A stretch of DNA of 23,411 nucleotides. Origin: JBBQZU01 sp038207425 (GTDB lineage Bacteria > Bacteroidota > Bacteroidia > Flavobacteriales_D > Cryomorphaceae). Made by a program: the position numbers and the translations under genes. Each line of letters begins with the position of its first letter. The stretch's first letter is position 1. Shown here piece after piece: positions 7,981-17,053 of the stretch. Below the pieces are notes generated by a model that was not told where the DNA came from, did no database searches, and saw only the letters and a program-made list of their open reading frames with translations. The stretch is taken from positions 1-23,411 of the forward strand of contig JBBQZU010000039.1 of NCBI GenBank assembly GCA_038207425.1, written 5' to 3'.

Positions 7981-9786
7981 ATGAGAATGGTTAGATCTGT
8001 TTTTGTGATCGTTTCCGTAGTATTTTTTATCGTTTCTGCGCAAGCACAAACAGGTGAAAGCATGTTGGTATCTCAACCAGATGATTCAGGTGTCAATACC
8101 CAAAGTACACCAACGGGATTGCCACGGCCTGATTCTACACGGGCCGCGCAGGTGCAGGAACAATTTTTGTCAATTGATATTATCGACAAGCAATATGTCG
8201 CCGCCAAAAAAGCGAAGATCGACTCCCTCAGACAAATCGTGAGCGGATACCCTGTGCAAGGCCTGCAAAGAGGCACCCTGTTCTCAATTTATGCCCGGTC
8301 AGGCGCACAGTCACCCAAAGAAAGAAGTATTCGGATTAGTGAACAGCTTGATAAATTGTACGATGATGACTTTTTACAAATTGACTCTATTACAATGGTT
8401 CAGACCGACTTTACCTATGATATTGTTTATGGTGATTTGGTAATTATGACCGTTTCCGAAACGGATGCCCTTTGGTATGGAAAACCATTGAAAACAATGG
8501 CTGAAGAGTACGCCACCATCATCAAGAATTCGCTGAAACTGGCCAAAGATGAGAATAGTTTTTACAATGTTTTAATTCGCTTGGCACTTGTGCTACTGGT
8601 GTTTCTTCTAGGCTGGCTAATTGTATGGCTTATAGGAATTGGCGAGCGCCGGCTTATAAATTATATTGAGGTAAATAAGGACAGGCTCCTGAAGAATCTC
8701 AATTACCGAGATTATACCTTTTTATCGGCTGATCAGGAATTGAAAGCAACATTGTTTCTGATAAATATTTTTCGCTGGGCATTGTACGTAGTGCTGCTTT
8801 ATATTACGTTGCCTACTTTGTTTAGCATCTTTCTATTTTCACGCCATTGGGCTGATGTGCTAATTGACCTTGTATTGTCGCCATTTATGGGTATTCTTAT
8901 TTCCATTTGGGCGTATGTTCCCAATCTCATCAACATACTCGTTATTTATATGGTGATGAAGTATATCATCAAATTTGTACAATATTTATTTCATGAAATT
9001 GAAACCGGAAAATTGAAAATTTCAGGCTTTCACGCTGATTGGGCGATGCCTACTTACAGCATCGTTAGGTTTTTGCTGTACGCATTTATGTTCGTTCTTA
9101 TTTTCCCTTATTTACCCGGTTCTGATTCCAATATTTTCAGAGGGGTTTCGGTGTTTATAGGAGTTTTATTTTCATTGGGTTCTTCATCGGCTATTGCCAA
9201 TATGGTTGCCGGGTTGGTCATTACCTATAAGCGCCCATTCACAATAGGCGACCGCATAAGAATTGCAGAAGTAACCGGCGATGTAATCGAAAAATCGCTG
9301 CTTGTAACCAGAATTAGAACCATCAAAAATGAAATAATCACCATTCCGAACGGATCCATACTTACCGGCAATACTGTAAACTACAGCAGTGAAGTCAGTG
9401 AGCAGGGGCTTATTGTGCACACCACAGTTACCATAGGGTATGATGTACCCTGGAAAGATATGCAACAGGCATTGCTCGATGCAGCAGGAAGAACCGAAAT
9501 GATACTCAATGAACCGAAACCATTTGTGCTGCAAACAAGTCTCGACGATTTTTACGTGGCGTACCAAATAAACGGTTACACGAGGGAAGCAAGCAAACAA
9601 GCCCTAATATAATCTGCCTTGCACCAGAATATTCAGGATGTATTCAATGAGCGCGGCATAGAAATTATGTCGCCGCATTACCGCGCATCACGCGATGGCA
9701 GCACCACCACCATTCCGCCAAATTACCTTCCCAAAGAGTATAAGGCTCCGGGTTTTAATGTGAAGATTGACAACCATGGAAAATAA
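7981..9786 (+). pseudogene. MscS-family mechanosensitive ion channel, nonsense mutation near the C-terminus
   Basis: MscS-type channels open under membrane tension and protect against osmotic downshock. The start chosen is the ATG at 7981, which opens a signal peptide (MVRSVFVIVSVVFFIVSAQAQ); the open frame further upstream is not protein-like. After a periplasmic region come about four membrane segments (around 8575-8640, 8750-8850, 8880-8970, 9060-9110) and the pore and beta domain: GVLFSLGSSSAIANMVAGLV, KRPFTIGDRIRIAEVTGDV, IKNEIITIPNGSIL, LIVHTTVTIGYDVPWKDM. An in-frame TAA at 9610-9612 (codon 544) is followed, in the same frame, by SALHQNIQDVFNERGIEIMS, the expected family continuation, up to the TAA at 9784. 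Family memory gives Tyr at the stop, so TAT to TAA. The product lacks about 57 residues of the cytoplasmic domain; a partly working channel cannot be excluded. Confidence 0.88.
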
Positions 9787-9849
9787 ATGATCTGCTTGCG
9801 CTTGCCAATGTCAGTCGCTATCATTGTAAGCAGTTATCCACCCACTTTG

Positions 9850-10776
9850 ATGAAGGCCAATCCGCGTAAATTTCTTACCGTTATTATTTGCCTGCTTTTC
9901 ACTCTTGTTGCAACAGCGCAGAAGTCCATAGACATTTTCACATTTTCTACAAGGCAAACACCTTCAGTAGCCTATGTTGATACCTCCGCCGAGTCTACAG
10001 AGAGCGCCATACTCATAAATATCAAAGTACCCGTGCCGCTTTCGCGAAAAACCATTTGGTACAACAATGCTACCTACAACACCTACCAGGTAAAAAGCGA
10101 GTTGAACAATGATGTGGCGCTAAACGATATAAAATTGCAAGGACTTATTTTGCAAACAGGTATTGTGCAGCGCATTGATTCTACCCGCGCTTTTCAGCTT
10201 TTGTTCGTGCCCCGGTTTATGAATAATTTTCATCGTCACGGAAGCGCTGCATGGCAATTCGGGGCTATAGGGCTTTTTGAAAAACGCTACTCATCAAAAT
10301 TGCGCCTTCGTTATGGATTTATGTACAACCAGGAATTGTCAGGTCCGCTGCTTGTGCCATTGGTCGATGTGGAATGGAGTATTTCCAGTAAATGGAGCAT
10401 CAGCGGCCTTTTTCCTATTTATGGAAAAATTAATTATCACGTGTCTGAAAGGTTTACCGCAGGCATAAGCCATTTCGGCCTTATCACTTCCTATGCGCTT
10501 ACCGATCCTGAATTTAGCGGCAGCTATATCGAGCGCACCAGCATTGATCTTTCACTATTCGGCAGGTGGCGCCTTGCGGGCAATGTATTTATTGAAGGGC
10601 GGCTCGGGTATTCACTCGATCGACAGTACGCGCAGTATGCAAGCGATGATAAGCTGGACCTTCGCTTGAGCATACTCGAGTTTGGCGACCACCGCAGGCC
10701 ACAAAAGAATGCTGTGATAGGCAACGCTCCATTTGCTGAGTTTCGGCTTAGTTACAATTTACCAATTGATAGGTAG
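9850..10776 (+). CDS. DUF6268 outer-membrane beta-barrel protein
   Basis: The ATG at 9850 opens a good signal peptide (FLTVIICLLFTLVATAQ) and yields 308 residues; an earlier in-frame ATG at 9787 would only add a non-signal extension. The mature part shows the DUF6268 course: a proximal VPLSRKTIWYNNATYNTYQV strand, LQTGIVQRID, FQLLFVPRFMNNFHRHGSA, FGAIGLFEKRYSSKLRLRYG, YNQELSGPLLVPLVDVEW, SISGLFPIYGKINYHVSE and a final FAEFRLSYNLPID ending in the aromatic-containing barrel closure. It probably sits in the outer membrane; function is unknown. It follows the channel gene by 63 bases and may be co-transcribed with it. Intact. Confidence 0.8.
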   Translation: MKANPRKFLTVIICLLFTLVATAQKSIDIFTFSTRQTPSVAYVDTSAESTESAILINIKVPVPLSRKTIWYNNATYNTYQVKSELNNDVALNDIKLQGLILQTGIVQRIDSTRAFQLLFVPRFMNNFHRHGSAAWQFGAIGLFEKRYSSKLRLRYGFMYNQELSGPLLVPLVDVEWSISSKWSISGLFPIYGKINYHVSERFTAGISHFGLITSYALTDPEFSGSYIERTSIDLSLFGRWRLAGNVFIEGRLGYSLDRQYAQYASDDKLDLRLSILEFGDHRRPQKNAVIGNAPFAEFRLSYNLPIDR

Positions 10777-10840
10777 TTAATTTTTAGGTTCAGATCAGAC
10801 GGTCTTCACTTTCGTGCAATTTCAAAAGCATTTTCGTGCG

Positions 10841-10848
10841 TACCTTTG
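10841..10848 (+). promoter_or_regulatory. Bacteroidota -7 promoter element of the ABC exporter
   Basis: TACCTTTG matches the -7 consensus TAnnTTTG and lies 9 bases before the ATG at 10858, which implies a very short or absent leader. No convincing -33 TTG lies at the usual distance. Confidence 0.4.
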
Positions 10849-10857
10849 CACCCGCAA

Positions 10858-12717
10858 ATGATCCATTTTTCACTCTTCAATTTTTTCAGAAAACCGTCAG
10901 ATAAAAATGACAAACCGCCTGTAAGTTTCGCCGATAGGCTGAGCGCCTTCCGCAACCTGCCCCGTTTTTTTGCAATGGTTTGGGCTACCAGCAAGTCCAT
11001 GACCATCGGTAATGTGCTGCTGCGTATCGTTAAGGCCGCCATACCTGTGGCTATGCTGTGGGTTGGCAAGCTGCTCATAGACGAAATTATTTTTCAAATC
11101 GGCAATCCGGAGCACTCACTTTACCTAATCTGGATATATGTGGCTCTCGAGTTTGGTCTTGCCATTGCCAGCGATTTGATAAACCGGGGCATTGCCTTGC
11201 TTGATAGTCTGCTCGGCGATCTTTTCAGCAACCACACTTCCGTGAAAATAATTCGCCATGCGGCAATTCTAGACCTCAATCAGTTTGAAGACAGCAAATT
11301 TTACGATAAGTTGGAGCGCGCCCGCAGGCAAACCAATAGCCGCACGGTGCTCATGAGCCAAGTGCTTACACAGGGTCAAGATGTAATCACCATCGCGTTT
11401 CTTGCCGCAGGAATCATTGCTTTTAAGCCCATATTGCTGGTAATTTTAGTTCTGGCCATCATCCCTTCTTTTTTGGGCGAAACCCACTTTAGCGAGGTAG
11501 GGTACAGCCTTACCCGAAGCTGGACCCCGCAGCGCCGCGAGCTCGACTACCTGCGCTTCATTGGCGCCAGTGACGAGACAGCCAAGGAAGTGAAGATTTT
11601 TAATTTGCAGGATTTTATAGCCCGCCGCTTCGACCATTTGGCAAAAGCCTACTACGCTGCAAACAGAAAGCTGGCTATCTCGCGGGCCATATGGGGTAGT
11701 ACCCTCTCCGTGCTTGGCACCGGGGCATACTATGGGGCTTATCTCTACATAGCCGCCGATACCGTGCGTGGTATCATTACCGTTGGTCAGCTTACTTTTT
11801 TAGCGGGTGCATTTCTGCAAATGCGCAATATGCTGCAGGGGGTGATGAACCGGTTCAGCGGCATTGCCGAGAGCGCGCTCTACCTGCAGGATCTTTTCGA
11901 TTTTTTTGCCATAGTTCCCGATATTAAAAACACCGGAAAGGAACGGGCCATGCCCCAACCAATACGCGAAGGTTTTACTTTTGAGAATGTGGGTTTTAAA
12001 TACCGCGGCAGCGAGAAATACTCCATCCGAAATCTCAGTTTTCAGCTTAGGGTAGGAGAGAAGCTCGCCCTTGTAGGCGAAAATGGCGCTGGAAAAACCA
12101 CGCTTGTGAAATTGCTCGCCCGGCTCTACGACCCCACCGAGGGGCGCATACTGCTCGATGGAGTTGACCTGCGAGAGTATGATATTTACGATCTGCGACG
12201 CAACGTAAGTGTTATTTTTCAGGACTACGTGAAATTTCAGATGCAAGCACGGGAAAATATTGCCATTGGGCAGATTGCGGCTGTTGACAATATGGAACTT
12301 ATAGCTGACAGTGCCCGCCGCAGCCTCGCCGATACGGTAGTAGAAAAACTACCAGGAGGCTATGAGCAAGTGCTCGGCAAGCGATTCGATAATGGCGTAG
12401 ACCTCAGCGGAGGTGAATGGCAGAAAATTGCCCTTGCCCGCGCCTACATGGGCGATACACAACTCATCATACTCGATGAACCCACAAGTGCCCTCGATGC
12501 CCGCGCCGAAAATGAAGTTTTTATCCGCTTCAGCGAGTTGATGAAGGGAAGAACTGCCGTGCTTATTAGCCACCGGTTTTCTACAGTGCGCATGGCCGAT
12601 AGAATTCTTTTTTTAGAGAATGGCACCCTGCTCGAAGTCGGCACCCACGAAGAACTATTGGCCAAAGCAGGTAAATACGCTACGCTGTTTAATTTGCAGG
12701 CAAAGGGGTATGTGTAG
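10858..12717 (+). CDS. ABC exporter half-transporter, fused membrane and ATPase domains
   Basis: This 619-residue protein has an N-terminal six-helix exporter domain (about residues 45-340) and a C-terminal ATPase. Visible in the ATPase: Walker A GENGAGKTTLV (from residue 407), Q-loop region VIFQDYVKF, signature LSGGEWQKIALARA (from 516), Walker B LIILDEPTSALD (from 536), and the H-loop ISHRFSTVRMADRI. All catalytic residues are present. It should act as a homodimer or pair with another half-transporter in the inner membrane, exporting lipids, peptides or drugs; the substrate cannot be deduced. I prefer the ATG at 10858 over a TTG at 10846. It is the longest undamaged gene in the window. Confidence 0.93.
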   Translation: MIHFSLFNFFRKPSDKNDKPPVSFADRLSAFRNLPRFFAMVWATSKSMTIGNVLLRIVKAAIPVAMLWVGKLLIDEIIFQIGNPEHSLYLIWIYVALEFGLAIASDLINRGIALLDSLLGDLFSNHTSVKIIRHAAILDLNQFEDSKFYDKLERARRQTNSRTVLMSQVLTQGQDVITIAFLAAGIIAFKPILLVILVLAIIPSFLGETHFSEVGYSLTRSWTPQRRELDYLRFIGASDETAKEVKIFNLQDFIARRFDHLAKAYYAANRKLAISRAIWGSTLSVLGTGAYYGAYLYIAADTVRGIITVGQLTFLAGAFLQMRNMLQGVMNRFSGIAESALYLQDLFDFFAIVPDIKNTGKERAMPQPIREGFTFENVGFKYRGSEKYSIRNLSFQLRVGEKLALVGENGAGKTTLVKLLARLYDPTEGRILLDGVDLREYDIYDLRRNVSVIFQDYVKFQMQARENIAIGQIAAVDNMELIADSARRSLADTVVEKLPGGYEQVLGKRFDNGVDLSGGEWQKIALARAYMGDTQLIILDEPTSALDARAENEVFIRFSELMKGRTAVLISHRFSTVRMADRILFLENGTLLEVGTHEELLAKAGKYATLFNLQAKGYV

Positions 12718-12950
12718 CCTGCTTAGATGATGATTTTACCGCGCGGGTTTCAGAGACTAAGTGTTAGCGAAATGTGCAAAGTGAAGCTGAATCAGTGCTG
12801 GTTGCAGATCACTTGAATTTATTCGGTGAAGAAGGGTCTGGTCTATTAACATTTCGATAACATTAAAAATATCGAATTTGTAAATGTTTCAGCTAAATTG
12901 TGCTAAGATAATTCTATTAATCCTATCTATGCTTCTAACCAAAACTTGCA

Positions 12951-12966
12951 TGAGTCATGCGACTCA
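12951..12966 (+). repeat. inverted repeat enclosing a start codon
   Basis: TGAGTC (12951-12956) and GACTCA (12961-12966) are perfect inverted repeats around the 4-base loop ATGC, whose first three bases are the start codon of the next gene. It could be an operator or a hairpin that hides the start codon, or a chance palindrome. Confidence 0.4.
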
Positions 12967-13466
12967 CAATATTAAGGTTTTCTCTTTTTATTATACTAAT
13001 TAGTACCACTTTTACAGGCGCTTACGGACAGCAGCTTTTGCTAAACCTTCATAGTGGTGAAGTCGAAGAGCACGTTTTGACTGCTGTAAGAAGCTTGAAG
13101 TTTGACTCAAACTTATTGTTGATTTATCAAAACAACGGCAATGTTATATCCTGAAATATCGCCGATATTGACTCCTACCAGTTTGATCTCACTACAGCAG
13201 TGAATTCGGGCGAAGCACTAACAATCTTTCCGAACCCTGCATCTGATGTTGTCCATTTAGAATATACCGGTGCAAGGAATCGCAATCTTTTGATTGAAAT
13301 AATCGATAGCAGTGGCAAACTCATTGAAGAGCTCTATCGAGGAGCACATATTTATAAAACTATCATAAGTAGGGAAGCCGGAGATTATGGCTTAGCATCA
13401 GGAATTTATTTATGTCGGGTAATTTCCGGCTCTAAAACGATTACTGGAAGATTAATACTCCAATAA
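12957..13466 (+). pseudogene. small T9SS-sorted secreted protein, interrupted by TGA
   Basis: Read through the break this is a 169-codon gene. It opens with a signal peptide (LRFSLFIILISTTFTGAYGQ), then a short module (LLLNLHSGEVEEHVL, SLKFDSNLLLIYQNNGNV) and, beyond an in-frame TGA at 13152-13154 (codon 66), IADIDSYQFD. The last 85 residues are a type IX secretion C-terminal sorting domain: LTIFPNPASDVVHLEY, LIEIIDSSGKLIEEL, GLASGIYLCRVISG and RLILQ at the end. The sorting domain would carry it across the outer membrane. The stop separates signal peptide from sorting domain, so neither piece alone can be secreted and anchored as designed. The module before the sorting domain resembles the N-terminus of the next gene. 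What residue the TGA replaced is not clear. Confidence 0.82.
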
Positions 13467-13482
13467 TATGGATTCAAGTATT

Positions 13483-15288
13483 ATGTAATGTGCTTCAATA
13501 ATCACCGCCCTTGTTTTGAGTCCGGCGCTATTTGCTCAGTACAACCAAGATATTCATCTAACCAATGGAAACACCACCGCCTACAAGGTGTCGGAAATTG
13601 ACAGCATTTCATTTTCTTCAGATGGTGTGCCAATCATGCAATTGAAATTGAACGATGGAAGTAGCGTCAACTATCAACTATCATTGATTAACCAAGTTAC
13701 ATTCTCAGGAATGCCATCAAGCGAATATCCTTTGGGCACTGTTCATTGTATTGTTGGTGGTTCTAAGATTGTGGATGTGCTTAACCCGACCACAGGCCGA
13801 ATCTGGATGGACCGAAATCTGGGTGCTTCGCAGGCCGCTCAATCTCCTGATGACGAAGATGCCTATGGTGATTTTTACCAATGGGGTAGGTTCAGCGACG
13901 GCCATCAATGCCGCAACTCATCAGATACATCCGCGTTGAGCAGTATAAATGCACCAGCCCACGGAAAATTTATCATCTCACCCGCGAGCCCATTTGATTG
14001 GCTTAGCGCACAGAATGACAACCTTTGGCAGGGTGTAAATGGCGTAAATAATCCATGTCCTGCAGGCTACAGAATTCCAACAAGTGCAGAGTGGAACGCA
14101 GAGCGGTTAAGTTGGGGCAGCAATAATAAATCAGGTGCCTTTCAGTCTGCGCTAAAGTTAACCGCTGCTGGCCTTCGCTCATCGCAGGAGGGTGAAATTA
14201 CAAATACTGGCTCACAGGGAATTTATTGGAGCAGTACCGTCTCAGAATCATCTTCAGGCGTTCTCGGATTTGGCAACAGCAATGCTTACATGACTTAGCA
14301 GCAGCGGGCGTATGGCTACTCAGTACGTTGCATAAGGGAAGAATTAGAGCAAGGGTACATAGAATTGTTAGATTGTGGCTCTGTAGCCAATAATGGATCG
14401 TTGGTACAAGGCATGGCTGCAAGCTATGTATTCACTGCAATTGCTTACCTGGGTGGAAATGGTGGAGTATATAGCGGACAATCCATAACTTCTGAGGGAG
14501 TTGCAGGCCTAACTGCAACATTGGCTTCAGGTACTTTCGCCAATGGAAATGGTATGCTCATCTTCACAATTTCAGGCATACCTGCTACGAGTGGTTCTGC
14601 AAGTTTTGCAGTGAATATTGGTGGGCAAATTTGCAGTTTCAGCCGGTTGGTAAATTCAGATACACCAGATTATCCTCCCGGTATTGTGCATTGCACAGGC
14701 ACCCCAACGGAAATTATTGAAGTAACCAATCCTGCTACGGGCAAATCATGGATGGACCGCAATTTGGGGGCCAGTCAGTTAGCTGCCAGCAGCACGGACA
14801 AGGCTTCCTATGGCGATCTATACCAATGGGGACGATTCGTTGATGGGCACCAGTGCCGCAATTCACTTCTCGCAACCGACATCAGCAGCACCGACTCTCC
14901 TTTGAATGGCTACTTCATCATTGCACCCGACAGCCCGGGAGATTGGCGGAGTTCGCAAAATAACAACCTATGGCAAGGCGGAAATGGAATAAACAACCCT
15001 TGTCCTTCAGGCTTCAGGATACCCACCGAAGCCCAGTGGAATGAAGAGATATCAAGTTGGAATAACAGCAGCGTAGCGGCTGCATTTCAATCTCCTATAA
15101 AGTTTGCTGCAGCAGGTCGCCGCTATAGCCACAATGGCGAGCTTGGAAGTGTAGATTTAGCAGGCCGATATCGGACCAGCAGTATTAGCGGACATCTCTC
15201 TCGCCGTGTTCGCATTGACACCGGGTGTACCGACGTGGGCAGCCACAACAGGGCCAGTGGCTTCAGTGTGCGTTGTATTAAAGATTGA
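13483..15288 (+). pseudogene. secreted protein with two FISUMP domains, stops at codon 2 and codon 272
   Basis: The ATG at 13483 is followed at once by TAA (13486-13488), then by a perfect signal-peptide core in frame (CASIITALVLSPALFAQ). The frame runs to a TAG at 14296-14298, and then on to the TGA at 15286, about 600 codons in all. It contains an N-terminal module (DIHLTNGNTTAYKVSEIDSI), a first FISUMP domain (about residues 85-283: WMDRNLGASQ, YQWGRFSDGHQCRN, NPCPAGYRIPTSAEWN), an Ig-like linker, and a second FISUMP domain (about 400-601: WMDRNLGASQ, YQWGRFVDGHQCRN, NPCPSGFRIPTEAQWN, GFSVRCIKD). The TAG falls inside the first domain's last strand, just before RAYGYSVRCIRE. FISUMP proteins are usually exported and of unknown function. 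A TTG at 13516 could serve as a start but would cut the signal peptide. No sorting domain is present at the C-terminus. Confidence 0.85.
13804..15285 (+). repeat. internal tandem duplication of the FISUMP domain
   Basis: The two domains share matching landmarks about 945 bases apart: TGGATGGACCGAAATCTGGG at 13804 against a near-identical TGGATGGACCGCAATTTGGG at 14749, and the DGHQCRNS and NPCP motifs at the same spacing. The copies have diverged in the intervening loops, so the duplication is not recent. Confidence 0.75.
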
Positions 15289-15381
15289 TCTTTCTTAAAG
15301 TAAATGAATCTAAACCCCGATTTAATTCCTTTTTAGATACTAAATTCAAATCTACTCAAACCGGGTTTTGCCACCCCTACA

Positions 15382-16803
15382 ATGTATCTTTATGGCATGA
15401 CAAACCGCACAAAATGGATAGGTTTTTTTATCCTGAATCTGGTAGGATTCGGTGTTGAAAATACCCACGCCCAAATCCTATCAGGCCATTTCCCAGCATA
15501 CGCCAATGAAGAGATAGCCCTTATGGGATTTTCCTGGTTGAATACGTGCACCATTGCAAAAACGAAGTCCGATGCAAAAGGTCATTTCACCATAGCTTGC
15601 CAACCCTCCGACCGCAGCACGGGCTATCTGATGGACGCAGACAAAAAAGCCTATTTCGTGGTGCTTTCAGGAGAAGATATTGCGCTAATTGGTGGCATCT
15701 TCCCTGACCCAAACCGCGTGGAGTGCACAGCCGGCAAAGAGCAGCAGGCTTTTATACAATACGCGGTAGAACAACCTCGTCGCGAGCAAGCAATCAGCGC
15801 ATGGAGTTATCTGGAGAATATTTATGGGCTCGACACGCTTTTTGTAACCCACAGCGATGCGCGCAAGGCAATAACCCACGAGCTAGAGCGTATAGAAAGC
15901 GATGACAAGGCATTTCTGGCAAGTCTCGACCCACAGAGCTATGTAAGTTGGTTTCTGCTTGTGCGTAAGTTGGTCCGCTCAGTGAGTACCATCGCTCAAT
16001 ATCGTACCAATTAAATACCTGCTTCTATTTCCGCTTTTAGGCAAATGGACTATACAGATCCGCGCTTTTACAAAAGTGGCCTCCTCAAAGAAGCTATTGA
16101 AAGCCATTACTGGCTGCTCGAAAATATGAGTTATGGCCTCGATTCGGTTCATATGGAGATGAATACCAGCGCTGACTACCTGCTGGCAAACCTTCAATAG
16201 GACGAACAAAAATTCAACGAAATTACCAATTACCTTTTCGATTTGTTAGAACGCCACAGCCTCTTCGAACCTGCAGAGTATTTGGCTATTAAAGCCCTTA
16301 CGCAGAGCGGCTGCACACTGAATAATGACCTCGCCAAGCAGCTCGAAACCTACCGAGCAATGAAGAAGGGCAATACTGCGCCTGACATTGCTTTTGCAGG
16401 CGAGAATATCCAGAATGGCGCTCCCGTGAGTGCCCCAACAAAACTCTCTGAGCTCAAGGCAGGCTACAAACTGATTGTATTTGGCGCAAGCTGGTGCCCT
16501 AAGTGCACCGAAGAAATCCCTCAGATCGCCGCGCGTTATGGCAAATGGAAACCGTTTGGCATGGAAGTGGTCTTCGTGTCAATGGATACCGACCCGCAGG
16601 CCTTTCGCGGTTTTGCCAATAACTTTCCCTTCCTGAGTTACTGCGATTGCAAAAAGTGGGAGAGCCCTGTGGCAACCGATTACTACGTGTTTGCCACACC
16701 AACTATGTTTCTCCTTGATGCAGCCCATATTATTGTGCTACGCCCGAATTCAGTAAAACAGGTCGATGCCTGGGTGGATTGGTATTTCGCAGAAAGAAAG
16801 TAA
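15382..16803 (+). pseudogene. TlpA/AlkB-like thioredoxin protein with DUF4369-type N-terminus, two in-frame stops
   Basis: The frame from 15382 (or the ATG at 15397, which opens the signal peptide WIGFFILNLVGFGVENTHAQ) covers 473 codons. An N-terminal DUF4369-like beta domain (LSGHFPAYANEEIALMGFSW) leads into a helical middle, then a thioredoxin domain from about residue 330 with the active site WCPKC (Cys 372 and 375) and the cis-proline segment FATPTMFLLD. TAA at 16012-16014 (codon 211) and TAG at 16198-16200 (codon 273) break the helical middle; the text around them (IPASISAFRQMDYTDPRFYKSG and DEQKFNEITNYLFDLLERHS) matches the family, in which both stop positions usually carry Glu. Family members are periplasmic or secreted disulfide reductases. 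The thioredoxin part is open from 16201 and might still be made from an internal start, but without export. Confidence 0.87.
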
Positions 16804-16804
16804 A

Positions 16805-16826
16805 CTGAAATGGCTGCACATTTCAG
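16805..16826 (+). terminator. hairpin after the thioredoxin gene
   Basis: CTGAAATG (16805-16812) pairs perfectly with CATTTCAG (16819-16826) around a 6-base loop, starting 2 bases after the stop codon. No T run follows, so it may protect the 3' end or be a weak terminator. Confidence 0.35.
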
Positions 16827-17053
16827 AATGTCAAATGTTAGGCACAATTAAATCTTTCGAAGGTGAAATTTTACCCTGGTTGATAAATGCCATTTTTGGA
16901 AGAAAATCATGTTTTTCCCTACTTATTTCATTAGGAGTGCATCGAAATACTCTTTTTTCTGGACGTTAATATTTATTGGGGTACAAGGCGTAGAATGGAA
17001 TTAAATCTCTAGGATTTTCGATTTTGATAAATTCTTAATTAAGTATTTCCGAC

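Noticed and set aside
2106..16803. A reassigned genetic code in which stops are read as amino acids
   Set aside because: TAA, TAG and TGA all occur as interruptions, the same codons end intact genes normally, and large intact genes (ABC exporter, SLC13, dehydrogenase) contain no in-frame stops. Several broken genes also have frameshifts.
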